NCBI GenBank assembly: GCA_025353725.1
Contig: JANXOF010000095.1
Location: 124,001-188,000, forward strand
Source: Polyangiaceae bacterium
Lineage (GTDB): Bacteria > Myxococcota_A > Polyangia > Polyangiales > Polyangiaceae
Direction: 5' to 3'
Length of the DNA: 64,000 nt
Position 1 is the stretch's first letter, and every line of letters starts with the position of its first letter. The position numbers were made by a program, and so were the translations under genes. Shown piece by piece: positions 26,932-34,775 of the stretch. The notes beneath the pieces were generated by a model that was not told the DNA's origin, did not search any database, and worked only from the letters and a program-made list of their open reading frames with translations.

Positions 26932-27574
26932 TCGTTCGGTACCGGAGGACTCGAAGGCCGAAGACATTAAAGTCGCGCGTCGCATCAAGGCTCAATCCGA
27001 GTTCGTCAAGGTGAACCCGGTAGTCGTAGATCGCATGAACGGGATTCTTCGCAAGAAGGTGGAAGGACATAACAGCCGCCCCCCAATACGCATTTTGCGC
27101 AGCGCGTGCCAGCGATCCGCCTTCCGGTGGCGCAAAGTCGGAGACTAGGACTTTGCCGCCAGGCTTTGCCTGATCGACGAGATGTTCGAGGATCACGCGC
27201 ATCGTGTCTGCGGGAAAAACGTTCAAAAAAAAGTTCGCGACGACCGCGTCGTAGTGGCCTGGACGCCTGTGGTCCAGAACGCTTCCGCAAATGACCTCAA
27301 CCTTCGCCCCGACGCCGGCTTTGTCGAACCGACGACGTGCCTCGGCAACCATGGCCGGTGAGAGCTCCACCACCGTGACCTGCGCGCCCATGGCCGCTGC
27401 GAGAGTGGCGTCTTCCCCGCCGCCGGCACCGGCGTAGAGAACGCGATCGCCGCGTCGGAAGGCCTCGAGTTGCGACCGCTTACATGCCAGGATCTGGCCC
27501 CCGCTGTAAATATTACTCAGCAATTCGTAGAAGTTCGCGACTGTGCTGTAGTTGTTGGCTGTCGTATCGTCCAT
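26870..27574 (-). CDS. Class I SAM-dependent methyltransferase
   Basis: 234 residues with motif I RVLYAGAGGGEDATLA, acidic motif II VTVVELSPAMVAEARRRF and post-motif YDAVVANFFLNVFP, then GGKVLVSDFAPPEGG. It is most like ubiquinone/menaquinone or small-molecule methyltransferases. The start at ATG 27574 is preferred because AAGGA lies seven bases upstream; the frame continues to 27751 inside the upstream gene. It is last of a three-gene minus-strand operon, 10 bases after the MprF-like gene. The tail overlaps the convergent hydrolase by 62 bases. Confidence 0.87.
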   Translation of the reverse strand: MDDTTANNYSTVANFYELLSNIYSGGQILACKRSQLEAFRRGDRVLYAGAGGGEDATLAAAMGAQVTVVELSPAMVAEARRRFDKAGVGAKVEVICGSVLDHRRPGHYDAVVANFFLNVFPADTMRVILEHLVDQAKPGGKVLVSDFAPPEGGSLARAAQNAYWGAAVMSFHLLAKNPVHAIYDYRVHLDELGLSLDATRDFNVFGLRVLRYRTISATKPVLHREPHGAPPPVN

Positions 27575-27584
27575 TTTGAGGTCC

Positions 27585-28673
27585 TTAGAGCGTGTTGGTG
27601 GCCCGAAGCCCAGCCCACGTGGTGAGGAGGTCGTTTGAATCCCGCGCAACGCATCCGTAGAGTTTGGTCTCGCGCGCTCGGTAGCGAGTTTTGTGAAACG
27701 CAAGGTCTTTGAAGCTGTAGAGAGCGTTTCCTCGCTCGTGGGCGAATTCAAGGATTTGCCTTAGACGCGGCCGCTCGTGAGGATGGGGCTGGATGTCATG
27801 AAGAGGGGCGAGACCGAGAGACACGAACTCGACTCCTTCTTCCCTGAACGTTTCCATCGCGGTGAGGATGCAGAAGTCGAGGATTCCGCGCGGCTTAACG
27901 TCGGGCTCGCTTCGTAGGATATTCGCCGTGTACCCAACCGTGCGACCATCTTTGAAAAAGGGGTCGAAAAAGACAAAACCTACGAGTCTCCCGTCTTTAA
28001 AACAGTAAAACTTGCGTACGGCCCACTCGTCGCGAAATTGCGGCGGGCGGGTGAGGAGCTTGAGTTCGCGCTTCTTGACCGCTTTTGTACCGCGCCATGC
28101 GCTGCTTATGCGCTCGACCTCCGGACCATCGACCTCGTCCCACCGAAGTTCCCGAATCGCGATACCCTTCTTCGCGTTGTTGAGAACGGTTCGGAGGTAC
28201 TTCATTTCCTTGCCTTGGATAACGTATCCAGACAGTGGAATCGTAAAATCGACGCCGAACTCGTTGATACAGAAGCCGCGAACACGAAGTATTTCTGCTA
28301 CCTTTGCCTCCATACCCGCAAAGATAAAGCGTCCTTTCACCTCGGAGAGAAACGCGTCCAACAGCGGGCCCATGTCCGCGTCCGAACAGACCGGCTTAGC
28401 GAATACAACATGCGTACGCGAAACGAGACCCGGTTGAGTAAAGTAAGTAAGAAAACCGACTCCGGGAACGCTGAAGTGATTCACGCCTGCTTGGAGATGA
28501 AAATAAGAGTTGGGCTGGTCCCCGAACTGGGTGAGATACTTTTGCCGCCAACCCGCCGTCGTGGTCCTGGCCGAAATGAGAGGTCCAGAGTAGGCTTGCT
28601 CAGAGGTTGCCGAGAGGTCGCGACCCAGGCCAGCGACGATGGGCGACGAGCTGCCGTTCATGACCATTGTCAT
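27585..28673 (-). CDS. MprF C-terminal-like (DUF2156/LPG synthase C) acyl/aminoacyltransferase
   Basis: 362 residues. The GNAT-like double domain resembles the C-terminal soluble part of MprF lysylphosphatidylglycerol synthase: a NYLRT-like core read as EMKYLRTVLNNAKKG, FYCFKDGRLVGFVFFDP, GILDFCILTAMETFREEG and EFVSLGLAPL. There is no transmembrane flippase domain, so it is a stand-alone cytosolic transferase. Such enzymes move aminoacyl groups from tRNA to lipids or small molecules. The ATG overlaps the flavoprotein stop (ATGA). The substrate here is unknown; a role in making an amino-acylated lipid or metabolite with its operon partners is inference. Confidence 0.8.
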   Translation of the reverse strand: MTMVMNGSSSPIVAGLGRDLSATSEQAYSGPLISARTTTAGWRQKYLTQFGDQPNSYFHLQAGVNHFSVPGVGFLTYFTQPGLVSRTHVVFAKPVCSDADMGPLLDAFLSEVKGRFIFAGMEAKVAEILRVRGFCINEFGVDFTIPLSGYVIQGKEMKYLRTVLNNAKKGIAIRELRWDEVDGPEVERISSAWRGTKAVKKRELKLLTRPPQFRDEWAVRKFYCFKDGRLVGFVFFDPFFKDGRTVGYTANILRSEPDVKPRGILDFCILTAMETFREEGVEFVSLGLAPLHDIQPHPHERPRLRQILEFAHERGNALYSFKDLAFHKTRYRARETKLYGCVARDSNDLLTTWAGLRATNTL

Positions 28674-30070
28674 GACGGCCTCGGTGCTTCGTTTTGACGA
28701 GGCGAGGCGGCGGGACGGCGGACGGTCGAAACGAGCAGCTGACCGAGAATCCTGGGGTGCAGGAGCGCAGCAGGCGACTTCACCATGTTCGCGACGGAAA
28801 GAAACGCTTCGACGACCTCCGAACTTGTGAGGCTAAGCGGCGTCAGAAGGTCGATATAGCGGTAAGAGAGGCGGGTTAGCCAATCAGGCTTTCCACCGAC
28901 CGTGCTGGGCCATCGGAAGTCGTCGCTCGTTGCGAGTAACCACGCGGGACCGATGTTTTTATTGAGCTTTGCGTGAAATGGACGGGCGAGGTTCGCGAGC
29001 TCGTGATCGCCAGCGCGCAAAGCGCGGAACAAGGTGTCATTCAAGGCCTCCGCGCCCATGGCGGCGAGCGTCATTCCCTGTCCGTAGATGGGATTGAAGG
29101 CGCACACGCCGTCGCCCATGACGACGAGTCCTTTCGGAAACCTTTGAAGGCGCTCGTAGTGACGCCATCGGTTCTCCGTGCCGCGGTGGCCATGAATCGA
29201 TGAGAGCGGCTCGGCACTCCGAACTGACTCATAGATGAGCGGGTCGGAGAGACTCCGCGCGAACTCGAGAAACCCAGACTCGTCCGTGGGGGGGTACTCC
29301 TTCGCCGCACCGATGAGCGTGAGAAGCCATCGTTCTCCCTCGACCTCCCAAAGCCCGGCGGCGCGCGGGTTATGAGGAGGCTGCGACGCCACTTCAACCG
29401 CACGGAATTTACCCTTGAAGTTCGCAGGCTTCTTGTAAAGGCGTGAAGCGTAACCGATGAAAGAGTTGACGACTTGCTCGTCAGGAGCCGCGTATCCAAG
29501 GGACTTTAGCCACTCGGGCGTGCGCGACGTGCGGCCCGACGCGTCAACCACGAGGTCCGCCAAGAGCGTAGTCGGACACGCGCCGTCGGCGCCGACCCCC
29601 TCGAGCTTGACGCCCAAAACGCGCGCGTTGCTCGCATCGGTGACCCATTGGCTAACCCGCGTAGACTCGAGGAACGTGATGTTGGTCATCGCAAGCAGGC
29701 GACCGCGCACGACCCAGTCAATCAGCGTCCGGCGACACGGTCGTATTTTGAGATTCGACGGAAAACGCGGAACCTGACCGGCGGGTGCAATGAGCGCGCA
29801 ATCGTTCGTATAATCCACGAGTGGCGCGCCGAGAGCCGCAAGCTCTGCGTCGAATCCGGGAAAGAACTCTTCCATCAAGTCACGGCCGCGAACCAGCATG
29901 ATGTGATGGTGATGAGATTGTGGCACCCCCTTCCTGAACTCCGGGCGCTCGGTAGGAAATCGGTCACGTTCTACAACCGTCACACGCTCGAAATGGCGAG
30001 CCAGAACGCGCGCGGCAAGAAGGCCAGACATGCTACCGCCGATCACAATCGCATGCTTTGGCAATGTCAA
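28670..30070 (-). CDS. FAD-dependent monooxygenase/halogenase-like oxidoreductase
   Basis: 466 residues. The Rossmann FAD motif AIVIGGSMSGLLAARVL opens the protein, RRTLIDWVVRGRLL is the RxxL helix, and GDGVCAFNPIYGQGMTLAAMGA is the GD motif contacting the flavin ribityl. This is the group A flavin monooxygenase/geranylgeranyl-reductase-like layout. An HHHH stretch (QSHHHHIM) and no tryptophan-halogenase WxWxIP motif are seen, so halogenation is not supported. It probably oxidises or reduces a polyprenyl or aromatic substrate. It is first gene of the operon; the region upstream is 401 bases without genes. Confidence 0.87.
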   Translation of the reverse strand: MTLPKHAIVIGGSMSGLLAARVLARHFERVTVVERDRFPTERPEFRKGVPQSHHHHIMLVRGRDLMEEFFPGFDAELAALGAPLVDYTNDCALIAPAGQVPRFPSNLKIRPCRRTLIDWVVRGRLLAMTNITFLESTRVSQWVTDASNARVLGVKLEGVGADGACPTTLLADLVVDASGRTSRTPEWLKSLGYAAPDEQVVNSFIGYASRLYKKPANFKGKFRAVEVASQPPHNPRAAGLWEVEGERWLLTLIGAAKEYPPTDESGFLEFARSLSDPLIYESVRSAEPLSSIHGHRGTENRWRHYERLQRFPKGLVVMGDGVCAFNPIYGQGMTLAAMGAEALNDTLFRALRAGDHELANLARPFHAKLNKNIGPAWLLATSDDFRWPSTVGGKPDWLTRLSYRYIDLLTPLSLTSSEVVEAFLSVANMVKSPAALLHPRILGQLLVSTVRRPAASPRQNEAPRPS

Positions 30071-30226
30071 AACTCCCTCTTAGATGGCAGGCCGTGGCAG
30101 CGCGAGTTTCACGCGAAGCCGGTCACAGCAGTGAGTACGGGTTACGGGTAGGACACCCGACCCCTTGGTAGGGCTAACCTGACGCGCAACCAGCCCGCGC
30201 GCTAGACAATTCACGAAAAAGAAGCA

Positions 30227-30242
30227 TAAAGCTGAAGCTTTA
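30227..30242. repeat. Perfect palindrome TAAAGCT-GA-AGCTTTA
   Basis: Seven-base arms around GA, about 157 bases upstream of the flavoprotein start. It is AT-rich compared with its surroundings and could be an operator or a weak hairpin. No partner regulator is adjacent. Confidence 0.45.
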
Positions 30243-30434
30243 GAATGCTCGCTCGTGTCCGACCTGCGGCATCCTTCGTCGCGAACGGCGGTCCGAGACT
30301 CTAGGTCGAAAGACGTTCACGGGCGTACCCGTTGGGCCGTGCACGCGGTCGTTAGATAACGATAAAAGCGGCGCACTAGTGGTGATTGAGCCGCAGGTGA
30401 CTCGGTGCTTGTGACCGATCAAGCACACGCCGTT

Positions 30435-30455
30435 ACGGGTCCTGACGTTACCCGT
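30435..30455 (-). terminator. Possible hairpin after the secreted-paralog operon
   Basis: Six-base stem (ACGGGT and ACCCGT) with a nine-base loop, 17-37 bases beyond the stop of the last DUF4360-like gene on the minus strand. There is no T-run, so a terminator role is weak. Confidence 0.3.
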
Positions 30456-30471
30456 CGAGAACCCGCGACTT

Positions 30472-31152
30472 CTACGGGCCGCAGCTGCGCCACGTCGTAG
30501 TGAATTCGTACTTGAGCCCAAGTCCGTTGACGAAGAGGACAATGCTGTCGGCCGGCGTAGCAAGCGTAGCCCGAGCACGAAAGCTCGCCATAAGCACTCC
30601 GTTTGCCGGTCGCGCGACCGCGCACCACTTCGCAGCCCACGTCGATGGCGCGTCGAATGTATCCGTGCGGCTCGCCGTTTGCGCGGGGCCCGAGGCGCTC
30701 ACGGTAAGAGGAACGGAGTTCACGGTGAAACCCATGAAGCGTATCGCCGTGGAGAGAGTACCCGTCGCGCCGGAGGTACGATTGGCGCCGTACTCGAACG
30801 TCTGCTTGACGGAAGAAGGGTAGACACCGGAGGCGACGCTAGCGGGAACCTGAACCGTACAAGCCCCCTCGCCCTCCTGCGGAGTTCCGCCACCGAGGGC
30901 GACTCCAAGGTTCGAAAAAACCATGGAGACATCCGCCCCGTTCGTCATGATGAACGCGTCAACGCCATTCGAACACGCCGACCCTCCGGCCACGCCGGCC
31001 GCCACATCCCAGGACACACCATCCGCAAAGGCCCTGGACGGCGCCGCAACGGCCGCAACGAATACAACCACAGCTGTCGCCAGAGTTGAAGACGTGTGCC
31101 GGTCGCGCCTGGCCTTGCACTGTGCACGTCTACCGAAATTCAAAGTCTTCAT
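30472..31152 (-). CDS. DUF4360-like secreted protein, paralog 1
   Basis: 226 residues, one of five related secreted proteins in the region. Signal peptide up to RAFADG, then GGSACSN, FIMTNGADVSMVFSNLGVAL, CTVQVPASVASGVYPSSVKQ and TFEYGANRTSG, closing with VLFVNGLGLKYEFTTTW and a final Cys. The shared scheme (early Cys, NG-D-S-V-F strand, central Cys plus P-ASG-Y strand, FG-like aromatic strand, GL-L-Y end) resembles DUF4360 exported proteins. That domain name is assigned by eye. The start ATGA overlaps the upstream paralog. Function is unknown; the two to four Cys suggest extracytoplasmic disulfides. Confidence 0.72.
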   Translation of the reverse strand: MKTLNFGRRAQCKARRDRHTSSTLATAVVVFVAAVAAPSRAFADGVSWDVAAGVAGGSACSNGVDAFIMTNGADVSMVFSNLGVALGGGTPQEGEGACTVQVPASVASGVYPSSVKQTFEYGANRTSGATGTLSTAIRFMGFTVNSVPLTVSASGPAQTASRTDTFDAPSTWAAKWCAVARPANGVLMASFRARATLATPADSIVLFVNGLGLKYEFTTTWRSCGP

Positions 31153-31937
31153 GGCGTTTCCGGGCAGGGCTGTACGTCGGCGGCGAGGTCGACGCGAGCG
31201 TCTAATCCGTCAATCGCGAGGATAACCGGAGGTGCGTCGTCGGCTGTTCGCTCGGACCACGTATAAGCTCCACCGACGAAGGTGACGTCGCGATCGCGAC
31301 CTTGTCGACACGCTTGCCTGCGCCATTGCTGATGCCTGGGCCTCTCCGGATCAAGGAGAAAATCGGAAGCCGCTACTTCGAGCGCGCTATCGGTGGCCAC
31401 CTCGCGAGGAAACCGCACGTCGATGCCAGGCAAAGCCAAAGCCGCCGGCGTCGCCGTCGATTCGAGCGCAGATTCGAGCGCAGATTTGAGGCCGAGACCT
31501 GCCGCTACCCCGACGGGCTTGACCGCGCCGTAGTTTAGCGTCTGGTGCCAGCCCGCAATGTAGGAACCCGAAGGAACGCCGACCGGAACTTCAAAGTTGC
31601 AGACGCTCCATACGCGCCTTCCAGCAGGCCCAAGCTTGGTCGCTGCACCGAGACGGGTAAACACTATGGAAATATCTTCTCCGTTGGAGATAACAAACGA
31701 GTCCGCCGGACCGCTCGCGTCCGCCTCAAACTTGCATGCACCGCCACGCTTCCGAATTTGGCGCCAACGCGTGCGGCTAAGCGCAGAGCTGGCCGAGTCG
31801 ACCGGTTCGCTCTCTTCAAGCCGCGACGTGCACCCGAACGCACCCACGGACGTTGTCGCTAGGGCAAGGATACAAAACTTCGCGACCCAAGCACGGACTT
31901 GGGCAGCTTCGCGGAGCGAGGGGTACATCATGGGCAT
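31149..31937 (-). CDS. DUF4360-like lipoprotein, paralog 2
   Basis: 262 residues. A signal peptide ends at the lipobox VGAFGC. The body keeps the paralog pattern: GGACKFE, SFVISNGEDISIVFTRLG, CNFEVPVGVPSGSYIAGWHQTL, NYGAVKPVG, then an unusual Ala/Leu/Ser-rich insertion encoded by a 12-base tandem repeat, and an ILAIDGLDARVDL end. ATG 31937 or 31931 is preferred; the frame continues to 32159 but that part has no signal. It is coupled by ATGA to paralog 1 and lies 80 bases after the Cys-rich propeller gene, so it may be the fourth gene of the kinase operon. Confidence 0.72.
   Translation of the reverse strand: MPMMYPSLREAAQVRAWVAKFCILALATTSVGAFGCTSRLEESEPVDSASSALSRTRWRQIRKRGGACKFEADASGPADSFVISNGEDISIVFTRLGAATKLGPAGRRVWSVCNFEVPVGVPSGSYIAGWHQTLNYGAVKPVGVAAGLGLKSALESALESTATPAALALPGIDVRFPREVATDSALEVAASDFLLDPERPRHQQWRRQACRQGRDRDVTFVGGAYTWSERTADDAPPVILAIDGLDARVDLAADVQPCPETP
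31459..31491. repeat. 12-base tandem repeat inside paralog 2
   Basis: GATTCGAGCGCA occurs twice in tandem with a third degenerate partial copy. It encodes repeated Ser-Ala-Leu-Glu on the minus strand and explains the extra segment in this paralog. Twelve bases keep the frame. Confidence 0.7.
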
Positions 31938-32017
31938 TCGGTGAGCAGCCGGGCGTTGTCCGGCGCGATAGCACGAAAAACCGAGCACGCCAGGAGTCGC
32001 CGGTGAGAGCCATTGGT

Positions 32018-33538
32018 TTACTTGGCGATACGCCACACGATGCCCGTCCGAGGCGGGCCGCTCGAGCGCGTGGTAAAGTAGAGCGCTTTCGCGTCTTGGG
32101 TAAGCCCGAACACCTGCCCGAGCGGCGGTGTCATGGATTGGCAGCCCACGCCTCGGCACGCGTTGAACACCGACGTGCGACGAATCGTGCCGCCACCGGC
32201 GGCGTTCGCCCAGTAGACATTCGAGTCATCGGCCACAATCGATTGCGCGTCGGTCTGCCCCTCAGCGAGGACCATAACGACGCACGGTTCAGCGCCGCAA
32301 GATTTAGCAATACGACGTATTTTATCGTCGTCGCTTGTCCAGAAAACATACTGGTGGTTGATGGCTATCGAACGCGCTTTCGTTCCCGCAACCACGACGT
32401 CCGAACGGCACGTTCCAGCGCTCTCACAGGGGTTGTCAATGGACGTTTTGAGGAGGGCGCCCACTTCGTTCTCGCCGGCGCCATCTACGCCCGGGTAGCT
32501 GCGCGGACCGAAAAAGACATGCTCTGCATCGACCGCAAGGGCCGCGACGTCCGCGCCGAGCGGGCCGAGTGCCCGAGAGAGCGGGGCGAGACTTCCGTCC
32601 TCAAGGACCTTGCCCAACGACTGCGCGTCACGGCGCGCCGTGAAGTACACGACGCCGCCGCGGACGGCGAGCCCCCACAAGCTTTGCCCGGTCGTCAGCG
32701 TCGACATGCCTTCGGAGGTCCATGGCTCTTTTTTCACGGCCACCAAGTTGCCGAGACCACCACCCGCGTGGTTCGTGATGTAAACACGGCGCCCTCCGTC
32801 CTGCGTCGCCACCCCCACGGGTTCGTTGAGCAGTGGGCTTGCAAGGAGTGAACAGCGATTGCCCGCGCAGGGCGTCGGTGAGTCTTTCGATAGCCTGCCT
32901 ATCGTCCCGCCCGATTTATTTGCGAAGTACACATAGTTTTCATCGACGGCTATACCCGTCGGTTCGAGTTGCTGGATGGCCATGGGCACGGCTTGACAGG
33001 CTTGACCGAGGCAGAGGCCGCCGAGGCATGAATGAGTGCACGCGCCGCAGTGATTCGGGTCCGACATAAAGTCGATGCACACGTTCGCGACGCAGGCCTG
33101 ATCGGGAAAGAGACCGCCACACGCGCACTGGCCCTCCTCGCATACTTGGTTGCTCGGACACGGATTGCCGCACGTTCCGCAGTGAATCGCGTCTGTGGTC
33201 GTGTCCGTGCAGCGGCCGTTGCAACACTCGAAACTCGACCCCGGGCAGTCCTGTTTCGTGATGCACGTGCAGCCGTTTTTCAGCCAGCAGGTGGGATCAT
33301 GCGCATCGGGCTGCGCGTCGGCGTTCGCATCGCGACCGGACTCCGCATCGGAAGAGCCGGCGCCAGCCTCCGGTGTGCGTGAGACGGCACGGCTTGTGTC
33401 TTGATTTCCCCCGTCGTTGGCGCTTTCGCCGTCGACCGGAACGGCTGGCTCGAGGGCGTCGAGTCCGGCGAGGGACGTACAGCCCGCGACAAGGCAAAGC
33501 CAGGCGGCGAGGATCCGTTTCTCGGTCGTGGCGCTCAC
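32018..33538 (-). CDS. Cys-rich lipoprotein with beta-propeller
   Basis: 506 residues. The signal ends at LCLVAGC (lipobox), followed by an Asp/Ala/Ser-rich linker. A Cys-rich module spans about residues 80-165 with repeated CNGRCTD, HCGTCGNPCP, CEEGQCACG and HCGACTHSC units, often seen in myxobacterial surface proteins. The rest is a propeller with YVYFANKSGGTIGRL, VYFTARRD and NVYWANAAGGGTIRR blades. GTG 33538 lies four bases after the stop of the TPR gene and is preferred over a longer frame. It is third gene of a kinase-led operon and probably surface-exposed; its ligand is unknown. Confidence 0.82.
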   Translation of the reverse strand: MSATTEKRILAAWLCLVAGCTSLAGLDALEPAVPVDGESANDGGNQDTSRAVSRTPEAGAGSSDAESGRDANADAQPDAHDPTCWLKNGCTCITKQDCPGSSFECCNGRCTDTTTDAIHCGTCGNPCPSNQVCEEGQCACGGLFPDQACVANVCIDFMSDPNHCGACTHSCLGGLCLGQACQAVPMAIQQLEPTGIAVDENYVYFANKSGGTIGRLSKDSPTPCAGNRCSLLASPLLNEPVGVATQDGGRRVYITNHAGGGLGNLVAVKKEPWTSEGMSTLTTGQSLWGLAVRGGVVYFTARRDAQSLGKVLEDGSLAPLSRALGPLGADVAALAVDAEHVFFGPRSYPGVDGAGENEVGALLKTSIDNPCESAGTCRSDVVVAGTKARSIAINHQYVFWTSDDDKIRRIAKSCGAEPCVVMVLAEGQTDAQSIVADDSNVYWANAAGGGTIRRTSVFNACRGVGCQSMTPPLGQVFGLTQDAKALYFTTRSSGPPRTGIVWRIAK

Positions 33539-33542
33539 GAGG

Positions 33543-34775
33543 TCAAAACTCCGCACTCGCGTGGATGCCACCGAGCGCTGGGATGACGACGACGCGCTTG
33601 ACAAACGTGGGCGATGGCGTCGCGTCTTTGGTTCTGTGATCGAAGTAAAATCCCATCGCCGCGGCGAGCGCCCCGCCCGCCCCTACCGTAAAGGCGACAG
33701 TCGATAGGGTTCCGAGGGTGCGCGCGCGAGCGACCTCCGCCATCACTGCAGGAGGACATCGGCCCTCGGGACACTCGTTTTTGAGTCCCGCCTTCCCAAG
33801 GGTCAGGGCGCCTGTCACGGCGCCGGTCACGATGCCCGCGGAGGCCACACCGACGCCCGACCAGAACAGCACCGATGCCGGCGTGGTGTCACGACCGGAC
33901 CGTGATTCGAGGGATATCGAAGAGGCGCGCGGAGATCGCGGAGGTGCGGGGGCAATCAAGAGTCGCCCAGTCGGGGCCGCGGGGCGGAGAGCCTCGACGG
34001 ACGCGGCGGGGGCTATGAGGCGCTCGCCCGGAAGGGCGACGATCTCGAGGTGCTCCCCGGGCGCGATCTCGAGAGCCATTGACCGAGCGGCATAGCCTTT
34101 GGCCTCCACGACAATCCGGTGCATTCCCGGGTCGATAGGAAGCGGGCGGCCAAGAGCTTCGGGCGGTACGCGCACGTCATCTCGAAGGAGGCTTAGGTCG
34201 CTTGGAGCTCCTTGCGTAAGCTTCAGAGTCAGGCGAGGCATCCGCGACTCAAGCGCTTGGAGGCGTGCGGACGCCTCCGAAGCAAGCGCCCGAAGGCTCT
34301 GGTCGCGCGCGAGGTCTCGAGCCGTCACCCAATGTCGAAGAGCGTCGCCGAAGTGAAGCGACTCTTCCTCGCACCGGGCGAGGTTCAAGTAAGTCTTTGG
34401 CTGCGGATCGAAGTCTGCGCTGCGCGCGAATAGCGGAACGGCCTCGGCGCAATGCGACGCGCGCGCGAGATCGTAGCCCTCTTTCAACAAAACACGCGCC
34501 ATCGCAGGATCGACGGACTCCGGCCGTGTACCGACGCTTTGTGCCGCAGGCGAATCGGCATGGGCTCGCGACGAGAGGGACACAACAAACACCGTCGCAA
34601 CGCCTAGCGACCAGGAACAGAAGCGATGCCGACGACGCGACGATGCGATCGAGCCGCTGCGCGCGCGAGCCCGAGGCCGGTCAAGAGCTACACCTTTTTG
34701 GATCGCCATTCCGTGCGCCCCCCCCCACGTGTGTGCGCGGGCACTTAGCACGGAAGCTCCCTTGGGGAAGGTCAC
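33543..34775 (-). CDS. TPR/PEGA-like secreted or membrane protein in kinase operon
   Basis: 410 residues. A long basic N-terminus leads to a hydrophobic signal or anchor (WSLGVATVFVVSLSSRAHA). Then a TPR-like region (ARVLLKEGYDLARASHC, KTYLNLARCEEES), an Ig-like PEGA-type segment (HRIVVEAKGYAARSMALEI) and two C-terminal membrane helices (VLFWSGVGVASAGIVTGAV and LSTVAFTVGAGGALAAAMG). This architecture is frequent next to myxobacterial kinases. The start may be GTG 34775 (GTGA overlap with the kinase stop) or ATG 34709; a run of nine C lies between them. Confidence 0.8.
   Translation of the reverse strand: MTFPKGASVLSARAHTWGGAHGMAIQKGVALDRPRARARSGSIASSRRRHRFCSWSLGVATVFVVSLSSRAHADSPAAQSVGTRPESVDPAMARVLLKEGYDLARASHCAEAVPLFARSADFDPQPKTYLNLARCEEESLHFGDALRHWVTARDLARDQSLRALASEASARLQALESRMPRLTLKLTQGAPSDLSLLRDDVRVPPEALGRPLPIDPGMHRIVVEAKGYAARSMALEIAPGEHLEIVALPGERLIAPAASVEALRPAAPTGRLLIAPAPPRSPRASSISLESRSGRDTTPASVLFWSGVGVASAGIVTGAVTGALTLGKAGLKNECPEGRCPPAVMAEVARARTLGTLSTVAFTVGAGGALAAAMGFYFDHRTKDATPSPTFVKRVVVIPALGGIHASAEF
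34718..34726. repeat. Homopolymer of nine C between alternative starts
   Basis: The C9 run (G9 on the coding strand) lies between GTG 34775 and ATG 34709 of the TPR gene. If the upstream start is used, slippage here would shift the frame. Confidence 0.7.

Larger units (their letters stand above)
30071..30471. other. Intergenic region with inverted repeats
   Basis: 401 bases with no supported gene. It contains the end of the operon to the right (an ACGGGT/ACCCGT stem at 30435-30455) and the likely promoter of the flavoprotein operon. A palindrome at 30227-30242 and the repeated string TTACGGGT (near 30137-30154 and 30432-30440) are the only structures seen. Confidence 0.5.

Noticed and set aside
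28670-30070. Tryptophan-halogenase identity for the flavoprotein
   Set aside because: The halogenase WxWxIP motif is not found, so only a general FAD oxidoreductase is claimed.
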